Shown: positions 8,708 to 18,266, counted from the stretch's first letter. The stretch: DNA of 64,000 nucleotides from Nocardia asteroides (GCF_021183625.1 NZ_CP089214.1:310001-374000); one strand, 5' to 3'. Notes: generated from the sequence alone by a model not told the origin. Program-made: numbers and translations.

Positions 8708-9739
8708 ATGAGGTGTGGCGGTCGTGTTCGTTCCGGGGGAATCCGTGCCGTGGTGGCGGTGCTCGCCCTGCTCCTGGCGGCCGGGCTCACCGCCTGCGGG
8801 GATACCGGGGCGGGCGCGAGCGGCGGGCAGCGCGGCCCGGCGACGGCGTCGCTCACCGACCTGGATCCGGTGCCGTTCACCCCGCCGCCCGCGCCCGCGC
8901 TGCCGGTGACGGTGCGCTCCTTCGACGGCACCGAGGTCACCGTCGGCTCCGCGGATCGGATCGTGGCCGCCGACCGGTACGGCACGCTGGCGCAGACGGT
9001 GTGGGCGCTCGGGCTCGGCGCGAACCTGGTCGGGCGCAGCACCGCGGCCGCCTTCCCCGCCGTGCGGGACGTGCCGAACGTGACCGGGGGCAGCGGCTCG
9101 CTGAACGTGGAGTCGATTCTGGCGCTGCGCCCGACGGTGTTCCTCACCGACACCACCAGTGCCGCGCCCGCGGTGCGCGAGCAGCTGCGCGCGGCCGGGC
9201 TCGCGGTGGTCTACTTCGACCCGCAGCGCACCATGGACGGGGTGGTGCCGCAGATCGAGGCGGTCGCCGCCGCGCTCGGCGTCCCCGAGCGGGGCGCGGA
9301 GCTGGGCAGGCGCACCCGCGACGAGATCGCCGCCGCCACGGCCGCGGTGCCGGCGCAGGAGCCGCCGCTGCGGATCGCGTTCCTCTACCTGCGCTCCACC
9401 GCGATCACGATGATCGCCGGGCCGGGCTCCGGGGCGGACGCGCTGATCGCGGCGATCGGCGGGGCCGACGCCGGGACCGCGGCCGGGGTGCGCGAGCCGT
9501 TCACCGCCATCACCAGCGAGGGCATGATCAATGCCGCGCCCGACGTCATCCTGGTCATGACCGACGGGCTGCAGTCGGTCGGCGGGCTGGACGGGCTGGC
9601 CAAGGTGCCGGGGATCGCGCAGACCCCGGCCGGGCGGGATCGCCGCGTCGTCGACATGTCGGATGCGGTGCTGCTGTCCTTCGGGCCGAACACCGGCCGG
9701 GTGGTGGCGGCGCTCAGCGACGCCGTGTACGGCGCATGA
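8708..9739 (+). CDS. Haem/iron ABC transporter substrate-binding lipoprotein
   Basis: The protein of 343 residues starts with a basic and hydrophobic signal peptide ending in the lipobox GLTAC, so it should be a membrane-anchored lipoprotein on the outer face. The mature part has the two-lobed periplasmic-binding-protein type III layout (RIVAADRYGTLAQTVWALG, VESILALRPTVFL, REPFTAITSEGMINAAPDVILVM), close to HmuT/IsdE-type haem binders and B12/siderophore binders. It would deliver ligand to the permease encoded immediately downstream. The stop codon overlaps the permease start (ATGA), so the genes are translationally coupled. I infer haemin from resemblance only; a siderophore is possible. No DtxR/IdeR box was recognised in the short upstream gap. 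Confidence 0.87.
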   Translation: MRCGGRVRSGGIRAVVAVLALLLAAGLTACGDTGAGASGGQRGPATASLTDLDPVPFTPPPAPALPVTVRSFDGTEVTVGSADRIVAADRYGTLAQTVWALGLGANLVGRSTAAAFPAVRDVPNVTGGSGSLNVESILALRPTVFLTDTTSAAPAVREQLRAAGLAVVYFDPQRTMDGVVPQIEAVAAALGVPERGAELGRRTRDEIAAATAAVPAQEPPLRIAFLYLRSTAITMIAGPGSGADALIAAIGGADAGTAAGVREPFTAITSEGMINAAPDVILVMTDGLQSVGGLDGLAKVPGIAQTPAGRDRRVVDMSDAVLLSFGPNTGRVVAALSDAVYGA

Positions 9740-10914
9740 GCCCAGAGCCGGGTACCGGATCCGCTGGGTCGCCGCCGGTGCCCGCCGGACTCGCGAAGGC
9801 GGGCGCAGCACCGGGCAGGCGGGACGATCCCGCGGTGCTCGTGCCGCACTCCCCCGCCCCGGTCGTGCCGCGCAGCCGCGGCGTGTCGCGGATCGCGATC
9901 GTGTCGATAGTCGCGGTCGTGGCGCTCGTCGCGCTGGCGCTGCTCTCGGCCACGCTCGGGCAGGTGCCGACCACCCCGGCGGAGGTCGCGGGCAGCGTCC
10001 TGCATCGCATGGGGCTGGAGCTGGGCCCGCTGCCCGCGCACCCGGCCGGCGAGGTCACGCTGTGGGAGGTGCGGTTCCCGCGGGTGCTGCTCGCGGCGTT
10101 CGTCGGCGCCGCGCTCGCCACCGCGGGCGCGCTGCTGCAGGGCGTGTTCGCGAACCCGCTGGCCGAGCCGGGCGTGATCGGGGTGTCGGCGGGGGCGGCG
10201 GTGGGCGCGGGCACGGTGATCGTGGTCGGTGGCGCGTTCGTGGCGGCCTGGTCGGTGGCGGCGGCCGCGTTCGCGGCCGGGCTGGCCACCACCATGCTGG
10301 TGTACCTGCTGGCCCGCTCCGGGGGGCGCACCGAGGTGGTGACGCTGGTGCTCACCGGGGTGGCGATCAACGCCTTCGCCGGTGGGCTGCTGGCGTTGCT
10401 GCTGTTCGTGGCGCAGCCCGCCGCCCGCGATCAGATCGTGTTCTGGCAGCTCGGCAGCCTCAACGGCGCCACCTGGGACGCGGTGGGGATCGTGGCCACG
10501 CTCACCACGCTCGGGGTCGCGGCGGCGGTGCTGGTGGCGCGGAAACTGGACCTGCTGGCGCTGGGGGAATCGGTGGCCAGGCATCTCGGGGTCGACGTCG
10601 AGCGGTTGCGGGCGATCGTGATCGCGGTGGTCGCGCTGCTCGCCACCGCGGGGGTGGCGTTCACCGGGATCATCATGTTCGTCGGGCTGGTGGTCCCGCA
10701 TGTGGTGCGGATGCTGGTCGGGCCCGCGCACCGGGTGCTGATCCCGCTCAGCGCCGTCTTCGGCGCGGTGGTGCTGCTCGCCGCCGACGTCGGTGCCCGC
10801 ACCCTGGTCACCAACGCCGACCTCCCGCTCGGCATGCTCACCTCCCTGGTCGGCGGCCCCTTCTTCTTCTGGCTGCTGCGCCGCACCCGCGCCCGCTCGG
10901 GCGGCTGGGCGTGA
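9736..10914 (+). CDS. FecCD-family iron/haem ABC transporter permease
   Basis: The protein of 392 residues has about 50 residues of Pro/Ala-rich cytosolic lead, then roughly ten hydrophobic segments. Family features include LWEVRFPRVLLAAFVGAALATAG, GALLQGVFANPLAEPGVIGVSAG and GIIMFVGLVVPHVVRML, the last being the coupling-helix loop that meets the ATPase. It forms the transmembrane channel of the importer with the preceding binding protein and the following ATPase. It begins at the ATG overlapping the binding-protein stop and ends with a GTGA overlap into the ATPase gene, a three-gene operon order (binding protein, permease, ATPase) as in hmuTUV. Confidence 0.9.
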   Translation: MSPEPGTGSAGSPPVPAGLAKAGAAPGRRDDPAVLVPHSPAPVVPRSRGVSRIAIVSIVAVVALVALALLSATLGQVPTTPAEVAGSVLHRMGLELGPLPAHPAGEVTLWEVRFPRVLLAAFVGAALATAGALLQGVFANPLAEPGVIGVSAGAAVGAGTVIVVGGAFVAAWSVAAAAFAAGLATTMLVYLLARSGGRTEVVTLVLTGVAINAFAGGLLALLLFVAQPAARDQIVFWQLGSLNGATWDAVGIVATLTTLGVAAAVLVARKLDLLALGESVARHLGVDVERLRAIVIAVVALLATAGVAFTGIIMFVGLVVPHVVRMLVGPAHRVLIPLSAVFGAVVLLAADVGARTLVTNADLPLGMLTSLVGGPFFFWLLRRTRARSGGWA

Positions 10915-11963
10915 GCGGCGGGGAGCCGCGTCGGGCGAGCGGCGCGCAGCCCGCCGACCCGGGCAGCGTGGATCGGGCGAGCGCCGCGCAGACCGTCGGG
11001 CCGGGCAGCGTGGACCGGGCGGGCACAGAGCAGGCGAGCACAGAGCAGGCGAGTGCTGACGGCTCTCCGGCCGAAGGTCACGGCCCGGCGGAGCCCGTGC
11101 GGCGGCGCCGGATCTTCGGGCGCACTTCTCCCCTGCCTCTCCCCCCGGAGCCCGGCACGGTCACCCTGCGCGCCCGCGGCGTGACCGTCGCCCGCGGCCC
11201 GCGCACGGTGCTGCGCGATGTCGACTTCGAGGTCGCCGCCGGGCAGGTGGTCGCGCTGGTGGGCCCGAACGGGGCGGGCAAGTCGACCCTGCTGGCCGCG
11301 CTCGCCGGGGAGCTGCCCGCCACCACCGGCACCGTCGAGCTGGACGGCCGCCCGGTCACCGCGTGGTCGGCGCTGGACATGGCGCGCAGGCGCGCGGTGC
11401 TGCCGCAGAGCCACACCGTCGGGTTCCCGTTCACCGCCCGCGAGGTCGTCGCGATGGGGCGCGCCCCGTGGTCGGGCACCGGCCGCGACCTCGGCGACGA
11501 GGCTGCCATCGACACCGCGCTGGCGGCGGCCGATATCGGCCACCTGGCCGGGCGCGCGTTCCCGACCCTGTCCGGCGGTGAGCGGGCCAGGGTCGCGCTG
11601 GCCCGGGTGCTGGCCCAGGGCACCGCGACGCTGCTGCTCGACGAACCCACCGCCGCCCTCGACCTCGGCCACCAGGAGGCCGTGCTGACCCTGGCGCGCG
11701 AGCGCGCGCGGGCCGGTGCCGCGGTGGTGATCGTGGTGCACGACCTCGGCATCGCCGCCGCCTACGCCGACCGGGTCGCGGTCCTCGACGACGGCCGGGT
11801 GGCCGCCGACGGGGCGCCGCGCGCGGTGCTCACCACCGGCCTGCTCACCGCCGTCTACCGGCACCCGGTCGAGGTGATCGACCACCCGGTGACCGGCGCG
11901 CAGCTGGTCCTGCCGGTGCGGGCGGTCAGCGCCGCCACACCAGTTTCAGCACCGCCGGGGTGA
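10911..11963 (+). CDS. Haem/iron ABC transporter ATP-binding protein with long low-complexity N-terminus
   Basis: The ABC ATPase domain spans about residues 80-330: Walker A GPNGAGKSTLL, Q-loop VLPQSHTVGF, signature LSGGERARVALAR, Walker B LLLDEPTAALD and switch VVHDLG. It powers the importer encoded just upstream. The preferred GTG start overlaps the permease stop (GTGA). This leaves about 75 residues of low-complexity Ala/Gly/Ser/Glu sequence encoded by imperfect repeats before the domain. A shorter real protein starting nearer the ABC domain is therefore possible. The last 38 bases overlap the end of the convergent MMPL gene. Confidence 0.88.
   Translation: MSGGEPRRASGAQPADPGSVDRASAAQTVGPGSVDRAGTEQASTEQASADGSPAEGHGPAEPVRRRRIFGRTSPLPLPPEPGTVTLRARGVTVARGPRTVLRDVDFEVAAGQVVALVGPNGAGKSTLLAALAGELPATTGTVELDGRPVTAWSALDMARRRAVLPQSHTVGFPFTAREVVAMGRAPWSGTGRDLGDEAAIDTALAAADIGHLAGRAFPTLSGGERARVALARVLAQGTATLLLDEPTAALDLGHQEAVLTLARERARAGAAVVIVVHDLGIAAAYADRVAVLDDGRVAADGAPRAVLTTGLLTAVYRHPVEVIDHPVTGAQLVLPVRAVSAATPVSAPPG
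11024..11053 (+). repeat. Tandem 15-bp repeat in the ATPase gene 5' region
   Basis: The 15-mer CACAGAGCAGGCGAG occurs twice head to tail (11024 and 11039). A few bases upstream GGGCAGCGTGGAYCGGGCG also occurs twice (10961 and 11003). Both lie in the low-complexity N-terminal extension of the ABC ATPase gene and encode TEQAS-type and GSVDRA-type peptide repeats. Slippage here could change the length of the extension without breaking the frame. Confidence 0.85.
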
Positions 11964-14022
11964 GCAGCATCCGGATGACGGTGGCGTCGAGTACGAGCGC
12001 GGCGATCATGCCGTAGGCGATGTACTTCATGAGCACCAGGTCGGAGAAGCCGAACGCGCCGGTGACCACGATCAGGATGGCGGCGGCCGAGGTGATCACC
12101 CCGCCGGTGTGGGCGATGCCGTAGCGGATGGCCTCGGGCGGGTCGGCGCCCGCCGCGCGCGCCTCGGTCATCCGGGACTGCAGGAACACCTCGTAGTCGG
12201 TGGAGAGCCCGAAGATCACGCAGACGATCAGCACCAGCGCGGCGAACATGAGCGGGCCGGGGGTGAAGCGGAGCAGCTCCGAGCCGTGGCCCTGGACGAA
12301 CAGCCAGGTCAGCAGCCCGAGGGTGGAGGCGAGGCTGAGCGCGCTCATCGCCACCGCCTTCACCGCGAGCACCAGGGAGCGGAACGCGACATACATCAGG
12401 GCCAGGGAGGCGCTGACCAGGATCAGCAGCAGCCAGGGCAGCCCGGCGAGCAGGCCGTTGATGCTGTCGCGTTCGAGTGCGGGCACCCCGGCGACGTAGG
12501 TGCGGACGCCGTCGGGTTGCGGGATCTCGCGCAGCGCGCGGACCACCCGGTCGGCGTCGCGGTCCTCGCGCAGCCCGGCGCTGAGCACGTTGACCCCGTC
12601 GCGGGTGGCGGCGGCGGGTTCGAAGCGGCCGGTGAGGCCGGGGACCTGGTTGGCGGCCCAGCGGATCTCGGCGAGCTGCGCCGCGTCGGCGCCGACGACG
12701 ACGAGTTTGACCGGTTCCAGCCGCAGCCCGGGGAAGAGCTCGTCGAAGCGTTCCTGCGCGACCCGGGCCGGGTGTTCGCGGTCGAGGTAGCGTTCGCTGA
12801 TCCCGCCGAACTCGATGTGCCGGAACGGGGTGCTGAGCAGCGCGATGCCGAGCAGCACCGGCACGATCACCAGCCACGGGCGGCGCATGGCGAAGCGGGC
12901 GAGCCGGGCGAAGAACCCGGCGTCGATCTGGGCTTCGGTCTTGGTGCGGGAGAACCGTTTCCAGCCCCACAGGTCGATGCGGTGCCCGACGATGCCGAGC
13001 AGCGCGGGCAGCGCGGTCACCGAGAGCACGGCGGCGATCAGCACCGAGGAGATGCCGCCGTAGGGCACCGAGCGCAGCACCCCGTTCGGGTAGATGAAGA
13101 GCGCGCCGAGGCTGATCGCGACGATCAGCGCGGAGAACAGCACGGTGCGCCCGGCGGTGGCGACGGTGCGGGCTACCGCGTCCTCGACCGTGCGGCCCGC
13201 GGCGAGCTCCTCCCGGAACCGGGTGACGGCGAAGAGCCCGTAGTCGATGGCGAGCCCGAGGCTGACCAGGGTGACGACGGCGCCGGCGAAGACGTTGACG
13301 TCGATGTAATTGGTGAGCCCGCGCATGATGCCCTGCCCGGCCAGGATGGTCATGCCGCCGATCAGCACCGGGAGCAGCGCGCCGACGATGCCGCCGAAGA
13401 CGAAGTACAGCAGGATCGCCACCAGTGGCAGCGCGATCACCTCGGCGCGGCGGATGTCGTCCTGCATGCCGGTGTTGATGCCCTCGACCACCGGTTGCAG
13501 CCCGGCCAGCTGCACGGTGGTGCCGCCGGGGCCGGTGCCGTCGCCGTCCGCGCCGAGCGCGGGTTTGAGCGCGAGGAAGTTCTCGATCGCCTCGGTGCCC
13601 TCCTCGCGGAGCCCGACGACGGCGAAGGCGACGGTGCGGGTGGCGTCGGTGGCGGAGGCGGCGAACGGGCTGTCCCAGTAGCTGTCGATCTTGGCGATCC
13701 GGTCGGGGTGCTGTTCGCGCAGCGCGGTGAGCGCGGCGGTGACCGGGCCGCGCACGCCGGGGTCGTCGACGGTGGTGCCCGCGGGGGCGGTGAAGAGCAG
13801 GATGAGGTCGCTGTCGGTGTCGCGGCCGAAGGTGTCGTCGGCGATCTCGGAGCCGGCCACCGATTCGCTGCTCTCGTCGAACCAGCCCTCCTGGGTCAGG
13901 TGTTCGCCGAGGTCGCGGCCGTACCAGCCGGTGACGAGCACGGCGAACACGCACAGCGCGAGGACCGCGACGCGGTGCCGGTAGACGAATCTGCCCCACC
14001 GCAGGGAGCCGGAGTGCAGCAC
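11926..14022 (-). CDS. MMPL family transporter
   Basis: The 698-residue protein has an RND/MMPL layout. There is an N-terminal membrane segment (YRHRVAVLALCVFAVLVTG), a large outer loop, five to six membrane helices with VSLGLAIDYGLFAVTRFREE (the GxxxDY proton-relay motif), a second outer loop, and a second helix bundle containing LIVCVIFGLSTDYEVFLQSR, the repeated GLxxDY motif. MMPL proteins use the proton gradient to export lipids, siderophores or drugs across the inner membrane of mycolic-acid bacteria. The cargo is unknown here. It is shorter than MmpL3 and resembles the widespread small-loop actinobacterial group. A lipoprotein gene starts seven bases upstream of it on the same strand, suggesting an operon. 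Confidence 0.93.
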   Translation of the reverse strand: MLHSGSLRWGRFVYRHRVAVLALCVFAVLVTGWYGRDLGEHLTQEGWFDESSESVAGSEIADDTFGRDTDSDLILLFTAPAGTTVDDPGVRGPVTAALTALREQHPDRIAKIDSYWDSPFAASATDATRTVAFAVVGLREEGTEAIENFLALKPALGADGDGTGPGGTTVQLAGLQPVVEGINTGMQDDIRRAEVIALPLVAILLYFVFGGIVGALLPVLIGGMTILAGQGIMRGLTNYIDVNVFAGAVVTLVSLGLAIDYGLFAVTRFREELAAGRTVEDAVARTVATAGRTVLFSALIVAISLGALFIYPNGVLRSVPYGGISSVLIAAVLSVTALPALLGIVGHRIDLWGWKRFSRTKTEAQIDAGFFARLARFAMRRPWLVIVPVLLGIALLSTPFRHIEFGGISERYLDREHPARVAQERFDELFPGLRLEPVKLVVVGADAAQLAEIRWAANQVPGLTGRFEPAAATRDGVNVLSAGLREDRDADRVVRALREIPQPDGVRTYVAGVPALERDSINGLLAGLPWLLLILVSASLALMYVAFRSLVLAVKAVAMSALSLASTLGLLTWLFVQGHGSELLRFTPGPLMFAALVLIVCVIFGLSTDYEVFLQSRMTEARAAGADPPEAIRYGIAHTGGVITSAAAILIVVTGAFGFSDLVLMKYIAYGMIAALVLDATVIRMLLTPAVLKLVWRR

Positions 14023-14029
14023 CCGCGCC

Positions 14030-14581
14030 TCAGCCGCAGGCCGCGGTGCGGTAGTCGGCCGAGCGCAGGATCCCGCACAGGTCGGTGCGCGAGATCTTCC
14101 ACTGGTCGTCGAGGTAGACGAAGTGCACGACGGTGGTGCGGATGTTGCTGCCGGTGCCGTCCTTGTCCAGGCGCAGGGTGGCGGTGAGGGTGCCGTCGCG
14201 GTTGTCGAAGACCGGGTCGGTGACGCCGTAGACGGCGCGCGGGTTGTCCTGTAGCGCCTTGTACATGTCGGGGATGGCGTCGCGGAAGGCGGCGCCGTCC
14301 TCGATCAGGCCGGTGCGTTCGGCGTCGGGCAGCGCCGGGTCGAGGGCGCTCTTGATGCGGGCGTCGAGTTCGGGCGCGGTCGGGATGTGCCGGTTCGCCA
14401 CCGCCGACGAGGTCGCCGCGATCGAGGAGGTGACCGCGGCGTTGGCGGAGGAGCGGGCGGCGGCGACGGCGCTCTCGTCCACGCCGTCCCCGCAGGCGGA
14501 GAGGGTGAACGCGGTGGCGGCGGCGGCCAGCGCGGCGCCGAGCGCGCGGCGGATGAGGCGGTGCGGTGTGGGAAGCATCAC
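14030..14581 (-). CDS. Mtb12-like secreted lipoprotein
   Basis: The 183-residue product has a basic N-terminus, a hydrophobic stretch and the lipobox TLSAC at about residue 30, so it should be lipid-anchored outside the membrane. The mature part (PTAPELDARIKSALDPALPDAERTGLIEDG, then VTDPVFDNRDGTLTATLRL and VVHFVYLDDQWKISR) resembles the low-molecular-weight antigen Mtb12/CFP-2 domain of mycobacteria, whose role is unknown. Two late cysteines (DLCGIL, TAACG) may form a disulfide. It lies directly upstream of the MMPL gene on the same strand, so the two could work together at the envelope. Alternative start: the second ATG codon, one residue in. Confidence 0.8.
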   Translation of the reverse strand: MMLPTPHRLIRRALGAALAAAATAFTLSACGDGVDESAVAAARSSANAAVTSSIAATSSAVANRHIPTAPELDARIKSALDPALPDAERTGLIEDGAAFRDAIPDMYKALQDNPRAVYGVTDPVFDNRDGTLTATLRLDKDGTGSNIRTTVVHFVYLDDQWKISRTDLCGILRSADYRTAACG

Positions 14582-14602
14582 CTACAGGGATACCGTATGC
14601 GG

Positions 14603-15004
14603 TCAGCGTCCGTCGATGACGGCCCCCAACCGTCCCAGAAGGGCACGTACGATCGTGGGCTCGCCCGCGGTCGTGCCCGGTGCCGCGACGGCGCGGGGCA
14701 GCAGGTCGCGCACCAGGGCGGTGACGCTGCGCGCGTCGTCGAGGTCGATGTCGGTGACCGGGGTGTCGGCGGCCGCGAGGACGTCCTCGGGGCCGGGAAC
14801 GGCCAGGTCGGGGTCGTGCCGGTATATTTCCACGAAGAGAGTGGACCGGACGGTCCGGAACGCGAAGGGGTGGCCGTCTGCCGTGGTTCCGAAGCCGTGC
14901 GCGAACGGGCCGACGGTGAGGTCGTCGACGGTGAAGCCGGATGATCGGTCGGGCTGCAACCGGGTCTCCCTGGGTCGGGTGGTGGTCACCTCCACGGTAA
15001 CCAC
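14603..15004 (-). CDS. Hypothetical actinobacterial protein
   Basis: A soluble acidic protein of about 133 residues is encoded here. The conserved-looking part is the stretch from FTVDDLTVGPFAHGFGT through FAFRTVRSTLFVEIYRHD to DDARSVTALVRDLLPRA. I do not recognise a family. It has no signal peptide or membrane segment. The start is uncertain: GTG 15004 is used here, while ATG 15082 or GTG 14989 in the same frame are alternatives, and none has a clear ribosome-binding site. The open frame extends much further upstream, but that part is antisense to the lipoprotein gene and is not coding. It lies divergent from a lipoprotein propeller gene. Confidence 0.6.
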   Translation of the reverse strand: MVTVEVTTTRPRETRLQPDRSSGFTVDDLTVGPFAHGFGTTADGHPFAFRTVRSTLFVEIYRHDPDLAVPGPEDVLAAADTPVTDIDLDDARSVTALVRDLLPRAVAAPGTTAGEPTIVRALLGRLGAVIDGR

Positions 15005-15194
15005 CGGAGCGGACGGTCGGCCCGCCGGAAGCGACGACACAGCTGGTGCCGGGGCGTCGGCGCAGCGATGTTGCGTCATCATGGGTCGATGCGGTCTGCT
15101 CGTATGTCGGCTCCGGCGGGGCCGATGTTTCGCCCCGGGCCGTGATCGGTTCGGGGCGGTGTCGCGGGTGAGCGGTGGAAAGGGAGTGCGGCGG

Positions 15195-16205
15195 ATGCGT
15201 CCGGTTGGTTCACTGGCGGCGGGGCTGGTGGCGCTGGCGGTGCTCACCGGCTGCTCCGGCGAGTCCGCCGGCCCCGACGTCCCCACCAGGGAACCCGCCG
15301 CCCCCGCCGCCGCGCCGGTGCCCGCCGTCCCGCCCGCCGGGCGCACCGCGCTGGCCGGCTCCTCGTACTCGCTGCTCGCCGCCGATCCCGGCAGCGGGCT
15401 GCTCGCCGCCGCCACCGGCACCCGGCTCGACGTGCTCGATCCCGGCGCCGAGCCGCTCGCCGTCGCCCGCACCGTCACCCTGCCCGGTGCCGCCGCCGCG
15501 CTCGTGCCCGGTCGCCCCGGTGAGGTACTGGCCGCGGTGCCCGGCGCGGTGGTGCGGGTCGCGCTCGGCACCGGGACGAGCACCGAGGTCCCGGTCGACG
15601 CCGAGGTGCGCAGCGTCGCGCCCGGCCCGGACGACACCCTCGTCGTCGGCACCGGAGACGGGCAGCTGCGCACCCTCGGCCCGGACGGCGCCACCCGCGC
15701 CACCGCGGACGGGCTGGTCTCGGCCGACGCGCTCGCCGTCGTCGGCGGCGAGGTCGCCGTGCTCGATCGGCGCCAGAGCATGATCGCCGAGCTCGGCACC
15801 GGCGCCGACCGGCTCGGGCTCGGGCTGCGCGCGGGCGACGGCGCCACCACCCTGATCGCCGACCCGCTCGGCCGGGTCCTGGTCACCGACACCGACCACG
15901 GGGAACTGCTGGTCTACACCACCGCGCCGCTGGTGCTGCGGCAGCGCTTCCCGGTGGGCTCCGCGCCCTACGCGCTCGCCTACGACGCCGGGTCGGACAC
16001 CGTGTGGGTGTCGTGCACGCAGAGCAACGAGGTCGTCGGATTCGACCTCGGCACCGGGATACCGGTGGAAGTGGACCGTCGTCCGACGGTCCGGCAGCCG
16101 GACGCGCTCGCCGTCGACGCGGGCACCGGCGACCTGTTCGTGGCATCGGCCGCCGGCGACGGCGTCCAGCGGATCGCCGCGACGGATCGGAAGAGAGGTC
16201 AGTGA
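15195..16205 (+). CDS. Beta-propeller lipoprotein (YncE-like)
   Basis: The 336-residue protein has a signal peptide with lipobox VLTGC at about residue 19, then a Pro/Ala-rich linker and six or so repeating four-stranded blades of the YncE/SMP-30/NHL type (for example [30 protein letters not shown] and [18 protein letters not shown]). It should be a surface lipoprotein scaffold. No catalytic residues are evident. A Shine-Dalgarno-like AAAGGGAG lies about eight bases before ATG 15195. Its stop overlaps the start of the DUF5703 gene by one base (TGATG), and that gene in turn overlaps pyrD in the same way, so all three appear to be one transcript. Confidence 0.85.
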   Translation: MRPVGSLAAGLVALAVLTGCSGESAGPDVPTREPAAPAAAPVPAVPPAGRTALAGSSYSLLAADPGSGLLAAATGTRLDVLDPGAEPLAVARTVTLPGAAAALVPGRPGEVLAAVPGAVVRVALGTGTSTEVPVDAEVRSVAPGPDDTLVVGTGDGQLRTLGPDGATRATADGLVSADALAVVGGEVAVLDRRQSMIAELGTGADRLGLGLRAGDGATTLIADPLGRVLVTDTDHGELLVYTTAPLVLRQRFPVGSAPYALAYDAGSDTVWVSCTQSNEVVGFDLGTGIPVEVDRRPTVRQPDALAVDAGTGDLFVASAAGDGVQRIAATDRKRGQ

Positions 16206-16459
16206 TGGCGCCGAAGCACCGGAGTTCGCGAACCGCGCTCCCCGCGGGCTGGGAGACCAGCGGCGACGACTACGAGTACGTGCCGCTGCGGCTGCCACCC
16301 GAGGTCACCAGGGTGACCGCCTCCATGCGGCTGGCCATCCAGGCCGAGTACGGCGGCTGGGAGCTGTCCCGGGTCCGCGCCTACACCGACGGCAGCCGCC
16401 GCGTGCTGCTGCGCAGGCGCCGCAACGCCGCGCTACCCGAGTCCGAACCGGGGATCTGA
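16205..16459 (+). CDS. DUF5703 family small protein
   Basis: The 84-residue basic protein contains [16 protein letters not shown] and [23 protein letters not shown], typical of the DUF5703 family common in actinobacteria. No enzyme motif or membrane segment is present. Its start and stop codons each overlap the neighbouring genes by a single base (TGATG). It is therefore translationally coupled to the upstream propeller lipoprotein and to downstream pyrD, which is its usual position in this order. The function is unknown. Confidence 0.88.
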   Translation: MAPKHRSSRTALPAGWETSGDDYEYVPLRLPPEVTRVTASMRLAIQAEYGGWELSRVRAYTDGSRRVLLRRRRNAALPESEPGI

Positions 16460-17535
16460 TGTACGGCCTGCTGCTGCGCCTGATGTTCCTGCTTCCGCCG
16501 GAGCGGGTCCATCACCTCGCCTTCGCCGCCATGCGGTGGGCGACCCGGTTCCCGCCGCTGCGCTCGGTGCTGGCCCTGGTGCTCGCCGGGCACGACCCGA
16601 TCCTGCGCAGCACCCTGTTCGGGGTCGGCTTCCCGGCCCCGCTCGGGCTCGCGGCCGGGTTCGACAAGAACGCCGACGGCGTCGACGCCTGGGCCCCGCT
16701 CGGCTTCGGCTTCGCCGAGATCGGCACCGTCACCGCGCACGCCCAGCCCGGCAACCCCGCCCCCCGGCTGTTCCGGCTGCCCGCCGACCGCGCCCTGATC
16801 AACCGGATGGGCTTCAACAACGAGGGCGCCGCCCCGGCCGCCGACCGGCTGCGCGCGCGCCGCCCCGGCGTCCCGATCGGCGCCAACATCGGCAAGACGA
16901 AGGCGACCCCGGCCGCCGAGGCCGCCGCCGACTACGCCACCAGCGCCGCCCTGCTCGGCCCGCACGCCGATTTCGTCGTCGTCAACGTCAGCTCCCCCAA
17001 CACCCCCGGGCTGCGCGACCTGCAGGCCGTCGAGGCGCTGCGGCCGCTGCTGGCCGCGGTGCTCGACACCGTCACCGTTCCCGTCCTGGTCAAGATCGCC
17101 CCTGACCTCTCCGACGACGACATCGACGCCGTCGCCGACCTCGCCATCGAGCTCGGGCTGGCCGGGATCGTCGCCACCAACACCACGATCGAGCGCGCCG
17201 GGCTCGCCACTCCCGCCGCCGAGGTCGAAACCTGCGGCGCGGGCGGGCTCTCCGGGCCGCCGGTGGCCGACCGGTCGCTCGAGGTGCTGCGCCGGCTGCA
17301 CCGGCGGGTGGGCGGGCAGCTGGTGCTGGTCTCGGTCGGCGGGATCGAGACCGTCGATCAGGCGTGGGAGCGGATCCTCGCCGGGGCGAGCCTGCTGCAG
17401 GGCTACACCGGGTTCATCTACGGTGGCCCGTTCTGGGCGCGGCGGATCCACCGCGGGATCGCCGCCCGGCTGCGCGCCGCCGGCTACCGGGATCTGGCCG
17501 AGGCCGTCGGCGCGGAACACCTCGACCCGGCCTGA
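16459..17535 (+). CDS. pyrD: Dihydroorotate dehydrogenase (quinone), class 2
   Basis: The 358-residue protein catalyses oxidation of dihydroorotate to orotate in pyrimidine synthesis, passing electrons to quinone at the inner membrane. Residues 1-45 form the amphipathic helical quinone-access region typical of class 2. FMN and substrate motifs follow: [38 protein letters not shown] (catalytic Ser within the SSPNTPG loop), VLVKIAPDL and [32 protein letters not shown]. Length and motifs are complete. The start overlaps the DUF5703 stop. Confidence 0.96.
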   Translation: MYGLLLRLMFLLPPERVHHLAFAAMRWATRFPPLRSVLALVLAGHDPILRSTLFGVGFPAPLGLAAGFDKNADGVDAWAPLGFGFAEIGTVTAHAQPGNPAPRLFRLPADRALINRMGFNNEGAAPAADRLRARRPGVPIGANIGKTKATPAAEAAADYATSAALLGPHADFVVVNVSSPNTPGLRDLQAVEALRPLLAAVLDTVTVPVLVKIAPDLSDDDIDAVADLAIELGLAGIVATNTTIERAGLATPAAEVETCGAGGLSGPPVADRSLEVLRRLHRRVGGQLVLVSVGGIETVDQAWERILAGASLLQGYTGFIYGGPFWARRIHRGIAARLRAAGYRDLAEAVGAEHLDPA

Positions 17536-17979
17536 TCACGGGAACACCACCGGCGGCTCGGTGTGCGGCCTGCGCAGGTCGGTGCAGTATCCGAGGCCGT
17601 GGCCCGGGCCCGGCGCGGGCGGGCGGCGCGGGATCCCGATATCGCCGCCGCGCGGGCCGTCGGCCGGCTCGCCGGGGGTGATCTCCACCGCGCCGCGCGC
17701 CGCCATCGCCTTGGCCAGCAGCAGCAGGGCCTGGGCGAAGACCGTTCCCAGCCGGTGCGCCCGCTCCTGCATCAGCGCGAACGCCAGCGGGTCGTGCACC
17801 AGCGCCGAGTTCGACACCAGCTCGTCGAGCTCCATCCCCGCCAGCGCCTGCTCCTCGGTGAGCGGCCTGCCCGGCCACCAGCTCAGCCGCCACGGCTTCC
17901 TGCCGCCGGAGTACACCCGGTAGGCGTACTCCGGGGTGACCTCGCTGGTCATCCTCGAGCCGGTGCTGTGGACTGCCAT
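17536..17979 (-). CDS. Hypothetical protein convergent to pyrD
   Basis: The 147-residue protein contains a basic, tryptophan-rich patch (YRVYSGGRKPWRLSWWPG), then a helical region with DELVSNSALVHDPLAFALMQERAHRLG and a Gly/Pro-rich end. No family is recognised, and there is no signal peptide. A clear GGAG lies five bases before ATG 17979, which supports translation. The stop abuts the pyrD stop (one base apart), so the genes converge with no terminator space. Confidence 0.72.
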   Translation of the reverse strand: MAVHSTGSRMTSEVTPEYAYRVYSGGRKPWRLSWWPGRPLTEEQALAGMELDELVSNSALVHDPLAFALMQERAHRLGTVFAQALLLLAKAMAARGAVEITPGEPADGPRGGDIGIPRRPPAPGPGHGLGYCTDLRRPHTEPPVVFP

Positions 17980-18266
17980 GATCGCTCCTTATCGGCCCCT
18001 CCGGGCCTCGTCCCCGACGGGGAGGAGCCGATCCCAGTGTGACAGTCGCCGCCGAAGGCGGTCAATTGCCGTCGAGTCATGGGAATTGACATGTGAACAT
18101 TGCGGTAAACCTGCTGTCAGGCCGGATGGACAGCGCGCAATCCCGCTGTGCGCGACACTATTACGGCGCGGTTGCCAGATCGCGATCTCTCGGAAGCCTT
18201 CGGGCGGACGCAGGGTGGCAATTGGCGCGGTAGCGTAGAGAGCGGCGGTGGCAGGAGGTGAGGCCG
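17980..18266. other. Intergenic region with lower GC
   Basis: The 287 bases between a divergent hypothetical gene and the PfkB-like gene are noticeably less GC-rich than the surroundings. The TTGACA at about 18088 has no well-spaced -10 partner. Promoters for both genes probably lie here, but I see no distinct palindrome or RNA structure. Immediately before the PfkB-like gene is an AGGAGG at 18253-18258. Confidence 0.5.

Noticed and set aside
18088..18110. Sigma-70 promoter for the PfkB-like gene
   Set aside because: TTGACA is present but the nearest -10-like sequence has the wrong spacing, so no promoter is claimed.
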